A DNA stretch of 23,519 nt from a virus: positions 1 to 23,519 of IMG/VR virus record IMGVR_UViG_3300023179_002972. One strand, 5' to 3'. Made by a program: the position numbers and the translations under genes. The number at the start of each line of letters is the position of its first letter. The stretch's first letter is position 1. Below are positions 6,369-12,871 of this stretch, piece after piece. A model generated the notes under the pieces. It did not search any database, was not told where the DNA came from, and saw only the letters and a list, made by a program, of their open reading frames with translations.

Positions 6369-6521
6369 TCAGTCAACTTTTGCGTCTATCTTACACTCCT
6401 TTGGAGAAACTTGTTTGAGTTCCCAAATCAGTTCATTTTTTTGTTGTTTGGGAATATTTTTTTGATAAATTCTTCCCGCAATTAGTTGTGCCTGTAGACA
6501 TGTTAAAATGAGTGTTTCCAT
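6369..6521 (-). CDS. 50-aa peptide downstream of the glutamine riboswitch
   Basis: A 50-residue protein beginning METLILTCLQAQLIAGRIYQ and ending KECKIDAKVD, with NELIWELKQVSP in between. It matches from memory a small protein repeatedly found in T4-like cyanophages (WELRQVSPKECKIDAKVD-like end). It starts 4 nt after a repeated TCGTTC element of the riboswitch, and there is no Shine-Dalgarno sequence, so translation may depend on RNA structure. Two Cys residues and a hydrophobic N-terminal helix are visible but no known domain. A different-frame reading of this stretch (6433-6627) runs through the riboswitch and is rejected. Function unknown; control by glutamine implies a link to nitrogen status of the host. 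Confidence 0.82.
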   Translation of the reverse strand: METLILTCLQAQLIAGRIYQKNIPKQQKNELIWELKQVSPKECKIDAKVD

Positions 6522-6525
6522 AGAT

Positions 6526-6580
6526 GAACGAAATCCGTTCCGAGTCGCTTACTTCCGTCTGGTTTCCCAGATGAACGATA
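6526..6580 (-). promoter_or_regulatory. glutamine riboswitch (glnA / Downstream-peptide type)
   Basis: The minus strand reads ATCGTTCATC (6579-6570), a hairpin TCTGG-GAAA-CCAGA (6571-6558), then GACGGAAGTAAG (6559-6548). This is the conserved core of glnA and Downstream-peptide RNAs (GUUCAUC, P2 hairpin, GACGGAAGUAGG). TCGTTC (6578-6573) can pair with GAACGG (6540-6535) to close the junction (P1). These RNAs bind L-glutamine and occur in marine cyanobacteria and their phages, typically before short ORFs, exactly the arrangement here. One core position differs from my recalled consensus (AAGUAAG rather than AAGUAGG). Recognised by eye, not by a covariance model. Confidence 0.8.
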
Positions 6581-6585
6581 GGAGT

Positions 6586-6614
6586 ACTATACTCCCTTTC
6601 GTGATATTTAGCAA
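6586..6614 (-). promoter_or_regulatory. promoter candidates before the riboswitch
   Basis: Minus strand TTGCTA (6614-6609), 17 nt, TATAGT (6591-6586): a plausible sigma-70 promoter placing the start near 6580, at the first base of the aptamer. The same stretch contains GCTAAATA (6612-6605), a late-promoter-like element that would start a few bases earlier and include the hairpin GGAGTATAGTACTCC (6595-6581). Both readings put the transcript start just before the riboswitch. Confidence 0.5.
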
Positions 6615-6694
6615 CTATCAATCGCATAATGTGATATAGTTTTATAAAACCTTAATGCGTAAAAATTTTGAAAAATTTTTCCTAATCTGGAAAA

Positions 6695-7039
6695 TTACTT
6701 TCTCTTTTTAGTTTTAGGTGTCTGATAACCCCAGGTTTTTGGATTGATTGTACCATATCCAAAATCGATGCTTTTTAAGTTCTCACGAAACTTGTCCCAG
6801 TACATATCAAACAGTTTACTTTTGCTACCTTTGGTCAGGTCAAAACAAATCTTATCATCTACAAGATACTTAATGATACGAGCATCTGTAGGTGCTTCTT
6901 TCGTACAAACTTCGGCATATGAACCATTTTCAACTATAATCTCACAGGCATAACGTGACTTACAAGTTTCTTTTTCTGTTGGTGTCCAATGTCCCATATG
7001 CTTTTTTGTATCTTGTATCTTTTCAACAACTTGACTCAC
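6695..7039 (-). CDS. conserved cyanophage protein, unknown function
   Basis: A 114-residue protein with a basic C-terminal tail (PKTKKRK), Cys residues at four positions and a charged, soluble composition. The start codon is GTG, overlapping the previous stop as GTGA; GGGGAGGAC gives a near-perfect ribosome site 6 nt upstream, so the GTG is preferred over the internal ATG 14 codons later. The core RYACEIIVENGSYAEVC and KLFDMYWDKFRENL read like an ordered alpha/beta fold, but I do not recognise the family. It follows the DUF6433-like gene and precedes the intergenic region before the riboswitch. Confidence 0.78.
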   Translation of the reverse strand: MSQVVEKIQDTKKHMGHWTPTEKETCKSRYACEIIVENGSYAEVCTKEAPTDARIIKYLVDDKICFDLTKGSKSKLFDMYWDKFRENLKSIDFGYGTINPKTWGYQTPKTKKRK

Positions 7040-7674
7040 GAACGTCCTCCCCAGACAATATCAGGAAATGCTTGCGAAACAATGTCCTTACTAATCTTGT
7101 ACTTTGTTTCAAGTTTTTTATCTTTCACAAGACATATAATCTCCGCCTCAAGAGGATGAAGACCTTGTAGAATATTAATGAACATGGTCTCTCTGCGAAT
7201 AGAACTCAATGAATCATTACCACCCCTCACAAAGTTATAAAATCTTTGATACTCTTTACGAATAGAAGAGTGTCCTTGATCTTGAGAACCCAAAGAAGTA
7301 CTTCCAAGTTCTTCCATTTTTTCTACTGCATCCGCAATCTTTTCACTCAGAGTGCCTTTGAATGAATCCATCTCATTTACAGCAGAGTAAGGAACATCTC
7401 CAGGAGGGAGAGCAGAAATCACGGTTTCATCAAAGTTCCAAATAAAAACTGCTTTCAGGCAAGGGTGATCATATTTGCGAAGCACCTCAACTTTTTTGGT
7501 ATTATTCGTTTGTTTTACAACAAGATTAAAAATCTCAAAGACAAAGGGGTTTGCAGGAAGATCAATCATCGATTCTTCCGAAACGATTGCCTTTGGTATT
7601 GTTGTTGTTTTTACTGTGGTAGTAGTCTTTGCTCTACTCTTCGTTGCTGCTGTCGTCTTCTTCGTCGTAGTCAT
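7036..7674 (-). CDS. DUF6433-like conserved cyanophage protein
   Basis: A 212-residue protein with a low-complexity Thr/Lys/Ala N-terminus (residues 1-25) and a conserved body: NPFVFEIFNLV, KVEVLRKYDHPCLKAV, SSIRKEYQRFYNFVRGG, ETMFINILQGLHPLEAEIICLVKDKKL and the tail FPDIVWG. That series of motifs is typical of a protein found in nearly all T4-like cyanophages, which I recall as DUF6433; its function is unknown. I use the ATG at 7674; an upstream TTG at 7686 has no support. Its 5' end overlaps the membrane protein gene by 41 nt. The Thr-rich leader may be a flexible tether. Confidence 0.82.
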   Translation of the reverse strand: MTTTKKTTAATKSRAKTTTTVKTTTIPKAIVSEESMIDLPANPFVFEIFNLVVKQTNNTKKVEVLRKYDHPCLKAVFIWNFDETVISALPPGDVPYSAVNEMDSFKGTLSEKIADAVEKMEELGSTSLGSQDQGHSSIRKEYQRFYNFVRGGNDSLSSIRRETMFINILQGLHPLEAEIICLVKDKKLETKYKISKDIVSQAFPDIVWGGRS

Positions 7675-7867
7675 GATAGTTTTCAAAATTAAATGCGATT
7701 ACTTCGTTGGGTATAAGATTTCCTTGATTATCAAACATTTCGGGATGTGGTCTAGGAATCTCACGATAGTTCATTACATATTCTCTTGCCACCCAACCTG
7801 TTACAAGTCCCACTATAAGAAATAAAACCGTTAGAAATGAACCAAGTACTAAACTAACTGCTAACAT
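7634..7867 (-). CDS. single-pass membrane protein, conserved in cyanophages
   Basis: A 77-residue protein with one strong transmembrane helix at residues 4-26 (SLVLGSFLTVLFLIVGLVTGW) followed by a conserved cytoplasmic or periplasmic segment RPHPEMFDNQGNLIPNEVIAF and an acidic tail (DYDEEDDSSNEE). The HPEMFD-NG-IPDEV-like segment is, as I recall, widespread in cyanophage membrane proteins of unknown role. The ATG at 7867 has a good ribosome site (GAGGTAAAAG). It overlaps the next gene by 41 nt. Confidence 0.85.
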   Translation of the reverse strand: MLAVSLVLGSFLTVLFLIVGLVTGWVAREYVMNYREIPRPHPEMFDNQGNLIPNEVIAFNFENYHDYDEEDDSSNEE

Positions 7868-7872
7868 TTCTT

Positions 7873-8106
7873 TTACCTCGGGAAACTACTTTTTTTCTTC
7901 CTTGATTTAAAGGAAAACTCGAAATGGATAGTTACTTCCCGATTTAGAAAGCAAACCACCTTTTCGAAGATGATGTTGGGGGGTTGAGCTTGCTTTCTTT
8001 TACCTCCATTAAGTATGAGTTCGACACCCCGATTGAAGTGGTCTTCTTCTTTATTTATGTTCGTATCAAACGATTTTTTGCTCTTTGAGGAATTTGATTG
8101 TTTCAA
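7873..8106 (-). CDS. small basic protein with TTG start
   Basis: A frame of up to 77 residues: a Lys/Ser-rich N-terminus, then FNRGVELILNGGKRK and a conserved-looking strand-rich part (FEKVVCFLNREVTIHFEF). There is no ATG in the frame. The TTG at 8106 has AGGAGG at a 5-nt spacing, but that sequence also encodes the conserved Gly-Gly of glutaredoxin, so the match could be accidental. The gene fills the otherwise empty 190 nt between nrdC and the membrane protein, where a tightly packed phage genome would be expected to code. Function unknown. Confidence 0.5.
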   Translation of the reverse strand: MKQSNSSKSKKSFDTNINKEEDHFNRGVELILNGGKRKQAQPPNIIFEKVVCFLNREVTIHFEFSFKSRKKKSSFPR

Positions 8107-8302
8107 CCGATCCTCCTAACTTTTTATCATTACAAACAATCTGTGGAAATGAAGACCCTTCTCCAAACTCGGCGCAAAATTCTTCTCTGGTAAAATCCTC
8201 ACCAAGAGTATATATCACAAAAGATTGTTTTGTCAAGGATAGTACATCCTTAATTTTGTCGCAATATGGACATCCTGGCTTTGAATAAATTGTAAAGTTC
8301 AT
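8066..8302 (-). CDS. nrdC: glutaredoxin
   Basis: A 78-residue glutaredoxin, with the redox centre CPYC at residues 11-14 in KPGCPYCDK, a TVP-like position replaced by SSFPQIV (cis-Pro), and the C-terminal GGSVETIKFL, the glutathione-binding GG-S segment. Length and fold match T4 gp nrdC and bacterial Grx. It provides electrons to ribonucleotide reductase or reduces disulfides in the infected cell. The ATG at 8302 has only a weak ribosome site. It is the first main gene of the minus-strand run below 8.3 kb, transcribed away from the halogenase. Confidence 0.92.
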   Translation of the reverse strand: MNFTIYSKPGCPYCDKIKDVLSLTKQSFVIYTLGEDFTREEFCAEFGEGSSFPQIVCNDKKLGGSVETIKFLKEQKIV

Positions 8303-8367
8303 ATGGTTTTGTAAACTCTTATTAATTTATCTAAAATTTTTTCCTCTTGATTTTTAGTGAGATACAT
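8299..8367 (-). CDS. possible 22-aa leader peptide before glutaredoxin
   Basis: A 22-codon frame (MYLTKNQEEKILDKL...) ends in ATATGA, overlapping the nrdC ATG by 4 nt, the pattern of translational coupling. The ATG lies only 3 nt after a TATAAT sequence (8376-8371), so a transcript from that promoter would start at or inside it. No ribosome site. Weak evidence. Confidence 0.2.
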   Translation of the reverse strand: MYLTKNQEEKILDKLIRVYKTI

Positions 8368-8376
8368 AGTATTATA
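8347..8376. promoter_or_regulatory. divergent promoter pair
   Basis: Plus strand: TTGATT (8347-8352), 17 nt, TATTAT (8370-8375), a reasonable sigma-70 promoter for the halogenase block with a leader of about 22 nt. Minus strand: TATAAT at 8376-8371, sharing the same bases, for the nrdC run. The plus strand also contains TATAAAAC (8380-8387), resembling a late element. The two directions would compete for one site. Confidence 0.5.
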
Positions 8377-8403
8377 ACATATAAAACAAAAACTGATTAG
8401 TTT

Positions 8404-10038
8404 ATGTATAGATCACAAAGAATTGTCGTTGTTGGTGGCGGCACTGCTGGTTGGTTCTCAGCAACAACTTTAAAAAGATTTTTTCCAGAAAGAGATATAA
8501 CCGTTATTGAAAGTCCCAAAGTCCCGATTATTGGCGTAGGAGAAAGTACCTTAGGATACTTTACTTACTGGTTACATGCAATGGGTATTGATGAAAAAGT
8601 TCTTTTCCAATACACAGACGCTTCTTATAAATCCAGTATTAAGTTTACGGACTTTTACAAAAAAGATGCTGGAGGATTTCACTATCCATTTGGCAGACCA
8701 TGGACTCCTAACGAACTTTTTGGAGATATTGGTGCTAAAGCTTGGCAGTATAAAAAAGTTTTTTATCCAGAAACTCCAGTAGAAGATTACTGCAGAACAA
8801 TATATCCTCATATGCCATTGATTGAAAATAATAAAATAAACAAAAATGAGGAAGGAAAACTAGAAGATTATACATTTATACATGCAAATGCATATCATTT
8901 TGATGCTGTTAAGTTTGGAATATTTCTAAGAGATCATCTATGCGTTCCAAATGGAGTTAAACACATTACGGCGGAAGTAAAGAAAGTTGTATCGGATGAA
9001 AATGGAGTTAAAGAAGTCGTTCTTGATGATGGAAGAGTCATTCAAGGTGATTTATTCGTTGATTGTACTGGATGGAAAAGTCTTCTGATAGGTGAAGAAA
9101 TGGGAGAACCTTTCTTATCCTACGATCACCTTATTCCAAACAATAAAGCTTGGGCAACAAAAATTCCATATACAGATAAAGAAAAAGAACTTGAACCATA
9201 TACCAACTGCATAGCATTGGGAAATGGATGGGTTTGGAATATTCCTCTCTGGTCAAGAATTGGAACTGGGTATGTCTATTCTGATAAGTACATCTCAAAA
9301 GAAAATGCTCTAGAAGAGTTTAAAAGATACCTTAAATCAGATAAAATGAGCCATTATGATCCAAACAGAAATGTAGATGATCTTGAGTTCAAAGATATCA
9401 ACATGCGTATTGGAATTCATCGCAGAACCTGGGTTAAAAATGTAGTTGCCATCGGTCTTGCTGCTGGATTTATTGAACCATTGGAAAGCACAGGTTTATA
9501 CACTGTTCACGAATTTCTAATGAAACTGGTGAGTTACATAGATAGAGATTATTATAATCAGTTTGAGATTGATTCATATAATGCGACAACAAGATTAATG
9601 TTTGATGGTCTATGTAAGTTTGTTGCCGTTCATTATGCTCTCTCACACAGAGACGATACTGAATACTGGAGAGATGTTAGAAAAAGATCTTATGCATCGT
9701 ATTTAATCGATGATGTTCAAACAAATCAAGCAATAGAACTTCAGTATTGTGTCGACCAGTTTGGAGAACTTGTTGCTAGAAAATCGCATGTCCATGAACA
9801 CAATCTACGTTCAGGCAATCACTGCATTTTAAATGGTCTGAACTATAATGTAGTTAGTATGGAAAATGTTGTTCATGATGGATTCTATGGATATGGGCCA
9901 AGTGTTGAGGATGCTAAGAAAACGATTAATCAGATGATGGTTAAGTGGGAGGAAAAGCAAAAAGAATGGCAAAAAATTGCCGATGAATCTCCAACTCAAA
10001 TGCAATACTTATACGATAATTTTTACAAGCATTTTTAA
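8404..10038 (+). CDS. flavin-dependent tryptophan-halogenase-like enzyme
   Basis: A 544-residue FADH2-dependent halogenase. Motifs: the dinucleotide loop GGGTAGW (11-17), GVGEST (44-49), the catalytic Lys76 in SYKSSIKF that forms the lysine-haloamine or guides HOX, and WVWNIP (276-281), the W-x-W-x-I-P signature separating halogenases from mono-oxygenases. IGLAAGFIEPLESTGL is the second conserved flavin-side block. The cyanophage Syn10 enzyme VirX1 of this family prefers iodide and accepts many substrates, so a Trp substrate should not be assumed. It starts 28 nt after a divergent promoter and is followed 1 nt later by the HldD-like gene, forming the only plus-strand operon here. Confidence 0.95.
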   Translation: MYRSQRIVVVGGGTAGWFSATTLKRFFPERDITVIESPKVPIIGVGESTLGYFTYWLHAMGIDEKVLFQYTDASYKSSIKFTDFYKKDAGGFHYPFGRPWTPNELFGDIGAKAWQYKKVFYPETPVEDYCRTIYPHMPLIENNKINKNEEGKLEDYTFIHANAYHFDAVKFGIFLRDHLCVPNGVKHITAEVKKVVSDENGVKEVVLDDGRVIQGDLFVDCTGWKSLLIGEEMGEPFLSYDHLIPNNKAWATKIPYTDKEKELEPYTNCIALGNGWVWNIPLWSRIGTGYVYSDKYISKENALEEFKRYLKSDKMSHYDPNRNVDDLEFKDINMRIGIHRRTWVKNVVAIGLAAGFIEPLESTGLYTVHEFLMKLVSYIDRDYYNQFEIDSYNATTRLMFDGLCKFVAVHYALSHRDDTEYWRDVRKRSYASYLIDDVQTNQAIELQYCVDQFGELVARKSHVHEHNLRSGNHCILNGLNYNVVSMENVVHDGFYGYGPSVEDAKKTINQMMVKWEEKQKEWQKIADESPTQMQYLYDNFYKHF

Positions 10039-10039
10039 T

Positions 10040-10828
10040 ATGATTTTATTGACAGGATCTTCTGGATTTATTGGAAAAAACTTTTGCAATCGATTGTCTG
10101 ATCATGATGTTCTTTTATTAGATGTTAATGATGCATATAGATTTTTAAGAGATTTTGATGATTGGCAAAAAATCTCCTTGATTATTCATCAAGGAGCAAT
10201 CTCTTCTACTACAGAAAAAAATATTCCTACAATTTATCACCACAATGTGGCATTTACTCTTTTCCTTTTAGAGTATGCCATACAATATGAAATCCCCATA
10301 AAGTATGCTTCGTCAGCCTCGGTGTATGGAAATACACAGGGACAGATCAATCCTCTTAATCAATATGCGATTTCAAAACTACAAATTGATTATTGTGTAT
10401 TGGACAATCTAGATAAGTTTCCATTAATTCAGGGATTTCGTTACTTTAACGTGTATGGTGAAGGAGAAGAACATAAAGGCGATCAAGCAAGCCCAGTAAG
10501 TAAGTTTACAAAGCAAGTTAAAGAAACTGGAAAAATCAAACTCTTTGAGGGGTCTGATCAGTTTGTAAGAGATTTTGTTTGTGTAGACGATGTTGTAGAT
10601 ATTGTGCTCAATAACAATGCTCCTAGCGGCATATATGATATTGGAACAAGTTCCCCAATTTCATTTCAAGAAGTTGCAGAACTTGTTGCCGAAAAAGAAG
10701 GGGGTGAGATAGAATATATCCCATTCCCTGAGCATTTAAAAGGAAAATACCAAACTTATACTTGTGCAGATATGAGCTGGTTAAAAGATTATAAGTTCAA
10801 AACAGTTAAAGAGTATCTCCAGAAATAA
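10040..10828 (+). CDS. hldD: ADP-L-glycero-D-manno-heptose 6-epimerase-like (HldD)
   Basis: A 262-residue short-chain (extended SDR) epimerase. The NAD loop is TGSSGFIG (5-12), the active site Tyr109-x3-Lys113 is in NQYAISK, with the Ser of SSASVYG before it. QGAISSTTE (51-59) is the signature of HldD, which reads EGACSSTTE in bacteria, and FRYFNVYGEGEEHKG matches the HldD-specific FNVYG-x-x-E-xHKG. It would interconvert ADP-D- and ADP-L-glycero-manno-heptose. It is about 45 residues shorter than E. coli HldD. I use the ATG at 10040, one base after the halogenase stop. Its end overlaps the convergent cupin gene by 23 nt. Confidence 0.9.
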   Translation: MILLTGSSGFIGKNFCNRLSDHDVLLLDVNDAYRFLRDFDDWQKISLIIHQGAISSTTEKNIPTIYHHNVAFTLFLLEYAIQYEIPIKYASSASVYGNTQGQINPLNQYAISKLQIDYCVLDNLDKFPLIQGFRYFNVYGEGEEHKGDQASPVSKFTKQVKETGKIKLFEGSDQFVRDFVCVDDVVDIVLNNNAPSGIYDIGTSSPISFQEVAELVAEKEGGEIEYIPFPEHLKGKYQTYTCADMSWLKDYKFKTVKEYLQK

Positions 10829-11186
10829 CTCTATAACTATCAGAATCAAAATGTTCCGTCGAAAACTCAAATAGTTCAGAATCTTCCATAGCAACCATTT
10901 GATGTTTGAGACCTATTGGAATGTGAAAGGAATCCCCTGGTTCTAAAACTAAGATTTCTGCTTTTGCAAGATCTTCATCCCACCCATAATATAAAGAGAT
11001 GAGACCACTTTGTAAGTAAAAAGTCTCATCTTTTATTTTGTGATAGTGCCAAGAACATCTTTTACCTTTATTGAAGAATAAAAGTTTTCCACAATATTTT
11101 TCATTATTCACGATCCACTTTTCAAATCCCCAACCTTTGGGAACTATTTTAATACCACTCATTTGGTTATCTTTGTTAATTCTCAT
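10806..11186 (-). CDS. cupin domain protein
   Basis: A 126-residue single-domain cupin. Motif 1 is GKRCSWHYHKIKDETFYLQSG with metal ligands His47, His49 and Glu54; motif 2 is PGDSFHIPIGLKH with His95. The Lys/Gly/Trp-rich start (VPKGWGFEKWIVNNEKYCGK) resembles sugar-nucleotide-associated cupins of the mannose-6-phosphate isomerase type II or WbuC-like kind. In a heptose cluster it may isomerise or modify a sugar, but the substrate is unknown. ATGs at 11186 and 11162 are both possible. Ends in a 23-nt convergent overlap with hldD. Confidence 0.85.
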   Translation of the reverse strand: MRINKDNQMSGIKIVPKGWGFEKWIVNNEKYCGKLLFFNKGKRCSWHYHKIKDETFYLQSGLISLYYGWDEDLAKAEILVLEPGDSFHIPIGLKHQMVAMEDSELFEFSTEHFDSDSYRVISGDTL

Positions 11187-11811
11187 TACTATAAACTGAT
11201 ATGTACATATTAGCGGCTATAGTATATCTAGGATCTTCAGAATCAATCAAACAACTTCTGTGCGGTAGCCATCCTGGAAAAATAATCCAAGAAAATAAAT
11301 CTGGTTCGATTACATACGATCCATTTGTTTTTAGAATCGAACTTTTGGGATCGAAAAATTCTGTTCCTTTTTTATAGTTATCTGGTATTTTTAAATAGAA
11401 AACTCCAGAAAGGTATGCTGGAGAATGTGTATGAACAGGATTGTTATTTTGTTTTTGATTTAAAGAATGCCAAGACTTAAAAGCCCAAGCATGAGAATCA
11501 ATCGGATTTAAAGTTTCTAGTGTATGTTTATCGCAATATTCTGGAGTTTGTTTCAAATAAAAATAGCAAGCATTGTAAAATGAATCTTTTAATTTTTTCC
11601 AAACTTTTGGTCTATCTTCATTAAATAAGACAATCTTTGTTTGATAAAGCGGATGATTACCAGTATTTTCAAACATTCCAATATCAATCAAATGATCAAT
11701 ATCTCTGATCATCTCTTGTTGATCTTGAAGTGTGAAATGTTCAGATAGGTCAACTTTCACAACACTAGTTGGAAATAAATCTGTCTTACAATATTTTATA
11801 TCGTTTTCCAT
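11176..11811 (-). CDS. 2OG-Fe(II) oxygenase (TIGR02466/PF13759-like)
   Basis: A 211-residue putative 2-oxoglutarate/iron oxygenase. NPVHTHSPAYLSGVFYLKIP (125-142) carries the proximal H-x-H and the family's conserved LSGVFY strand, FFDP supplies an acidic ligand, and FPGWLPHRSCLIDSEDPRYTIAANMY gives the distal His184 and the 2OG-binding Arg195. Members of this family are frequent in cyanophages and hydroxylate unidentified substrates. It sits between the HAD phosphatase (its stop is 1 nt from this start) and the cupin, so it is co-transcribed with sugar genes and may modify the sugar or a carrier. Confidence 0.88.
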   Translation of the reverse strand: MENDIKYCKTDLFPTSVVKVDLSEHFTLQDQQEMIRDIDHLIDIGMFENTGNHPLYQTKIVLFNEDRPKVWKKLKDSFYNACYFYLKQTPEYCDKHTLETLNPIDSHAWAFKSWHSLNQKQNNNPVHTHSPAYLSGVFYLKIPDNYKKGTEFFDPKSSILKTNGSYVIEPDLFSWIIFPGWLPHRSCLIDSEDPRYTIAANMYISVYSNEN

Positions 11812-12129
11812 TTAGTTCTTAAAAAAATAATCAGATTGAATAGCTTTGTCATCTATGTAGTAATCTGCAGATGGTTTACCCATATAAAGATGATCGTATT
11901 TACAACCCCACTGATCTAATTGCTTTTTGGTGAAAGAATACCACTCAGCACAAGCTTTAGATGGTGGAGGATTTTTACTCATACCTCTTGCAGTAAAATA
12001 CCATATTTCATGCCCCTGATCATGAAGATCATTGATTATTTTGATTCTTTCCACAAAAGGTTCTGCTTTTTCATAAGCACCAAAAGTATTTGTGCAAATT
12101 GTACCATCTATGTCAACTACATATTTCAT
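11812..12129 (-). CDS. HAD-family phosphatase
   Basis: A 105-residue minimal HAD phosphatase. Motif I is VDIDGTICT (Asp6 nucleophile, Asp8), motif II is FTARGM (Thr46), and the C-terminal block GKPSADYYIDDKA (84-96) provides the Lys and the Mg-binding Asp93/Asp94. This capless type is found in polysaccharide and sugar-nucleotide clusters. In ADP-heptose synthesis, GmhB removes a phosphate from heptose-1,7-bisphosphate between the two HldE steps; this gene lies directly after the kinase (17-nt overlap), so it is a good candidate for that step although it is not a clear GmhB orthologue. Confidence 0.87.
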   Translation of the reverse strand: MKYVVDIDGTICTNTFGAYEKAEPFVERIKIINDLHDQGHEIWYFTARGMSKNPPPSKACAEWYSFTKKQLDQWGCKYDHLYMGKPSADYYIDDKAIQSDYFFKN

Positions 12130-12871
12130 TTATGTCATCCCGAGTCAATACGTAAGTTCCACGATTTTGAACAGCAATCGCTGCTGCTTTATTTGCATAT
12201 GGCATTGCATCTTCTATTCTACCATATTTTAAATAAAAATACACCAAAGTACAGAGAAAAGTATCTCCTGCACCAACAACATCATAGACATTTACCTTCT
12301 CTCCTGGATATGATTTTCCATCATATACAGATCCTTTATCACCATAAGTAACTATTAGATTTTTATTATTTTTAGATTCCTTATTCAATCTATTATATTC
12401 CTGCTCATTAATTTTAATGTAACAGTTATATTCTGGTAATATAGTTTTTTTAGTATCAATAAAAACTGGACATTTCATACTATAAACAATCTCAAACATT
12501 TTTGAACTTGTTATAAATCCTTTATTGTAATCACTGATTACAACTGCATCATATTTTTCATTTGGAATATCATACTCCATCGGTTTGCATTGATCCTCAG
12601 TATCAACTCTAAGAATCTGTTGGTTTGTTTTTTCATCAATATATCTGGTTTTTATAATCTTCTCATTATTGGTCATCATATAAACTTCTAAACCAAATGC
12701 TTTCAAATTATTATAAACATTCCAGGCCATACCCTGTCTTTTTTCTGTTCGTCTGTATTTTAAAATGGGAACGGGTGCTTCTGGATTTAATCTTTCAACT
12801 ACACCATAAACATATTCATCTATACAACTATCACCTATTAATAATATTTTGAATCGTTTTTGTTGTGGCAT
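12113..12871 (-). CDS. hldE: HldE kinase-domain homologue (PfkB family)
   Basis: A 252-residue PfkB-type sugar kinase equivalent to the N-terminal half of bifunctional HldE. It has the HldE-specific RLNPEAPVPIL in its first 40 residues, GDSCIDEY near the start, DYNKGFI in the core and the ATP-site signature DVVGAGDTF with the catalytic Asp. The usual GG-A-x-NVA substrate loop is changed to QGMAWNV. It would phosphorylate D-glycero-manno-heptose-7-phosphate. The ATG at 12871 is preferred over a GTG two codons earlier; the ribosome site AGGTGAT is adequate. It overlaps the adenylyltransferase by 41 nt, so the two halves of HldE are encoded as separate, coupled genes. Confidence 0.88.
   Translation of the reverse strand: MPQQKRFKILLIGDSCIDEYVYGVVERLNPEAPVPILKYRRTEKRQGMAWNVYNNLKAFGLEVYMMTNNEKIIKTRYIDEKTNQQILRVDTEDQCKPMEYDIPNEKYDAVVISDYNKGFITSSKMFEIVYSMKCPVFIDTKKTILPEYNCYIKINEQEYNRLNKESKNNKNLIVTYGDKGSVYDGKSYPGEKVNVYDVVGAGDTFLCTLVYFYLKYGRIEDAMPYANKAAAIAVQNRGTYVLTRDDINEICS

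Noticed and set aside
6420-6454. 8-bp hairpin TTCCCAAA/TTTGGGAA followed by T-run on the plus strand
   Set aside because: It looks like a terminator, but no plus-strand gene lies upstream and it is inside the coding region of the 50-aa gene; the A/T run comes from Lys/Asn/Gln codons.
6433-6627. 64-aa frame through the riboswitch region
   Set aside because: It reads through the aptamer core and hairpins, has no recognisable motif, and conflicts with the 50-aa gene (WELKQVSPKECK end) on the same strand, which has a cyanophage-like sequence.
9977-10039. Upstream ATG (9977) for the epimerase
   Set aside because: It would add 21 residues inside the halogenase gene before the NAD-binding strand. 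The ATG at 10040 begins MILLTGSSG exactly at the fold start.
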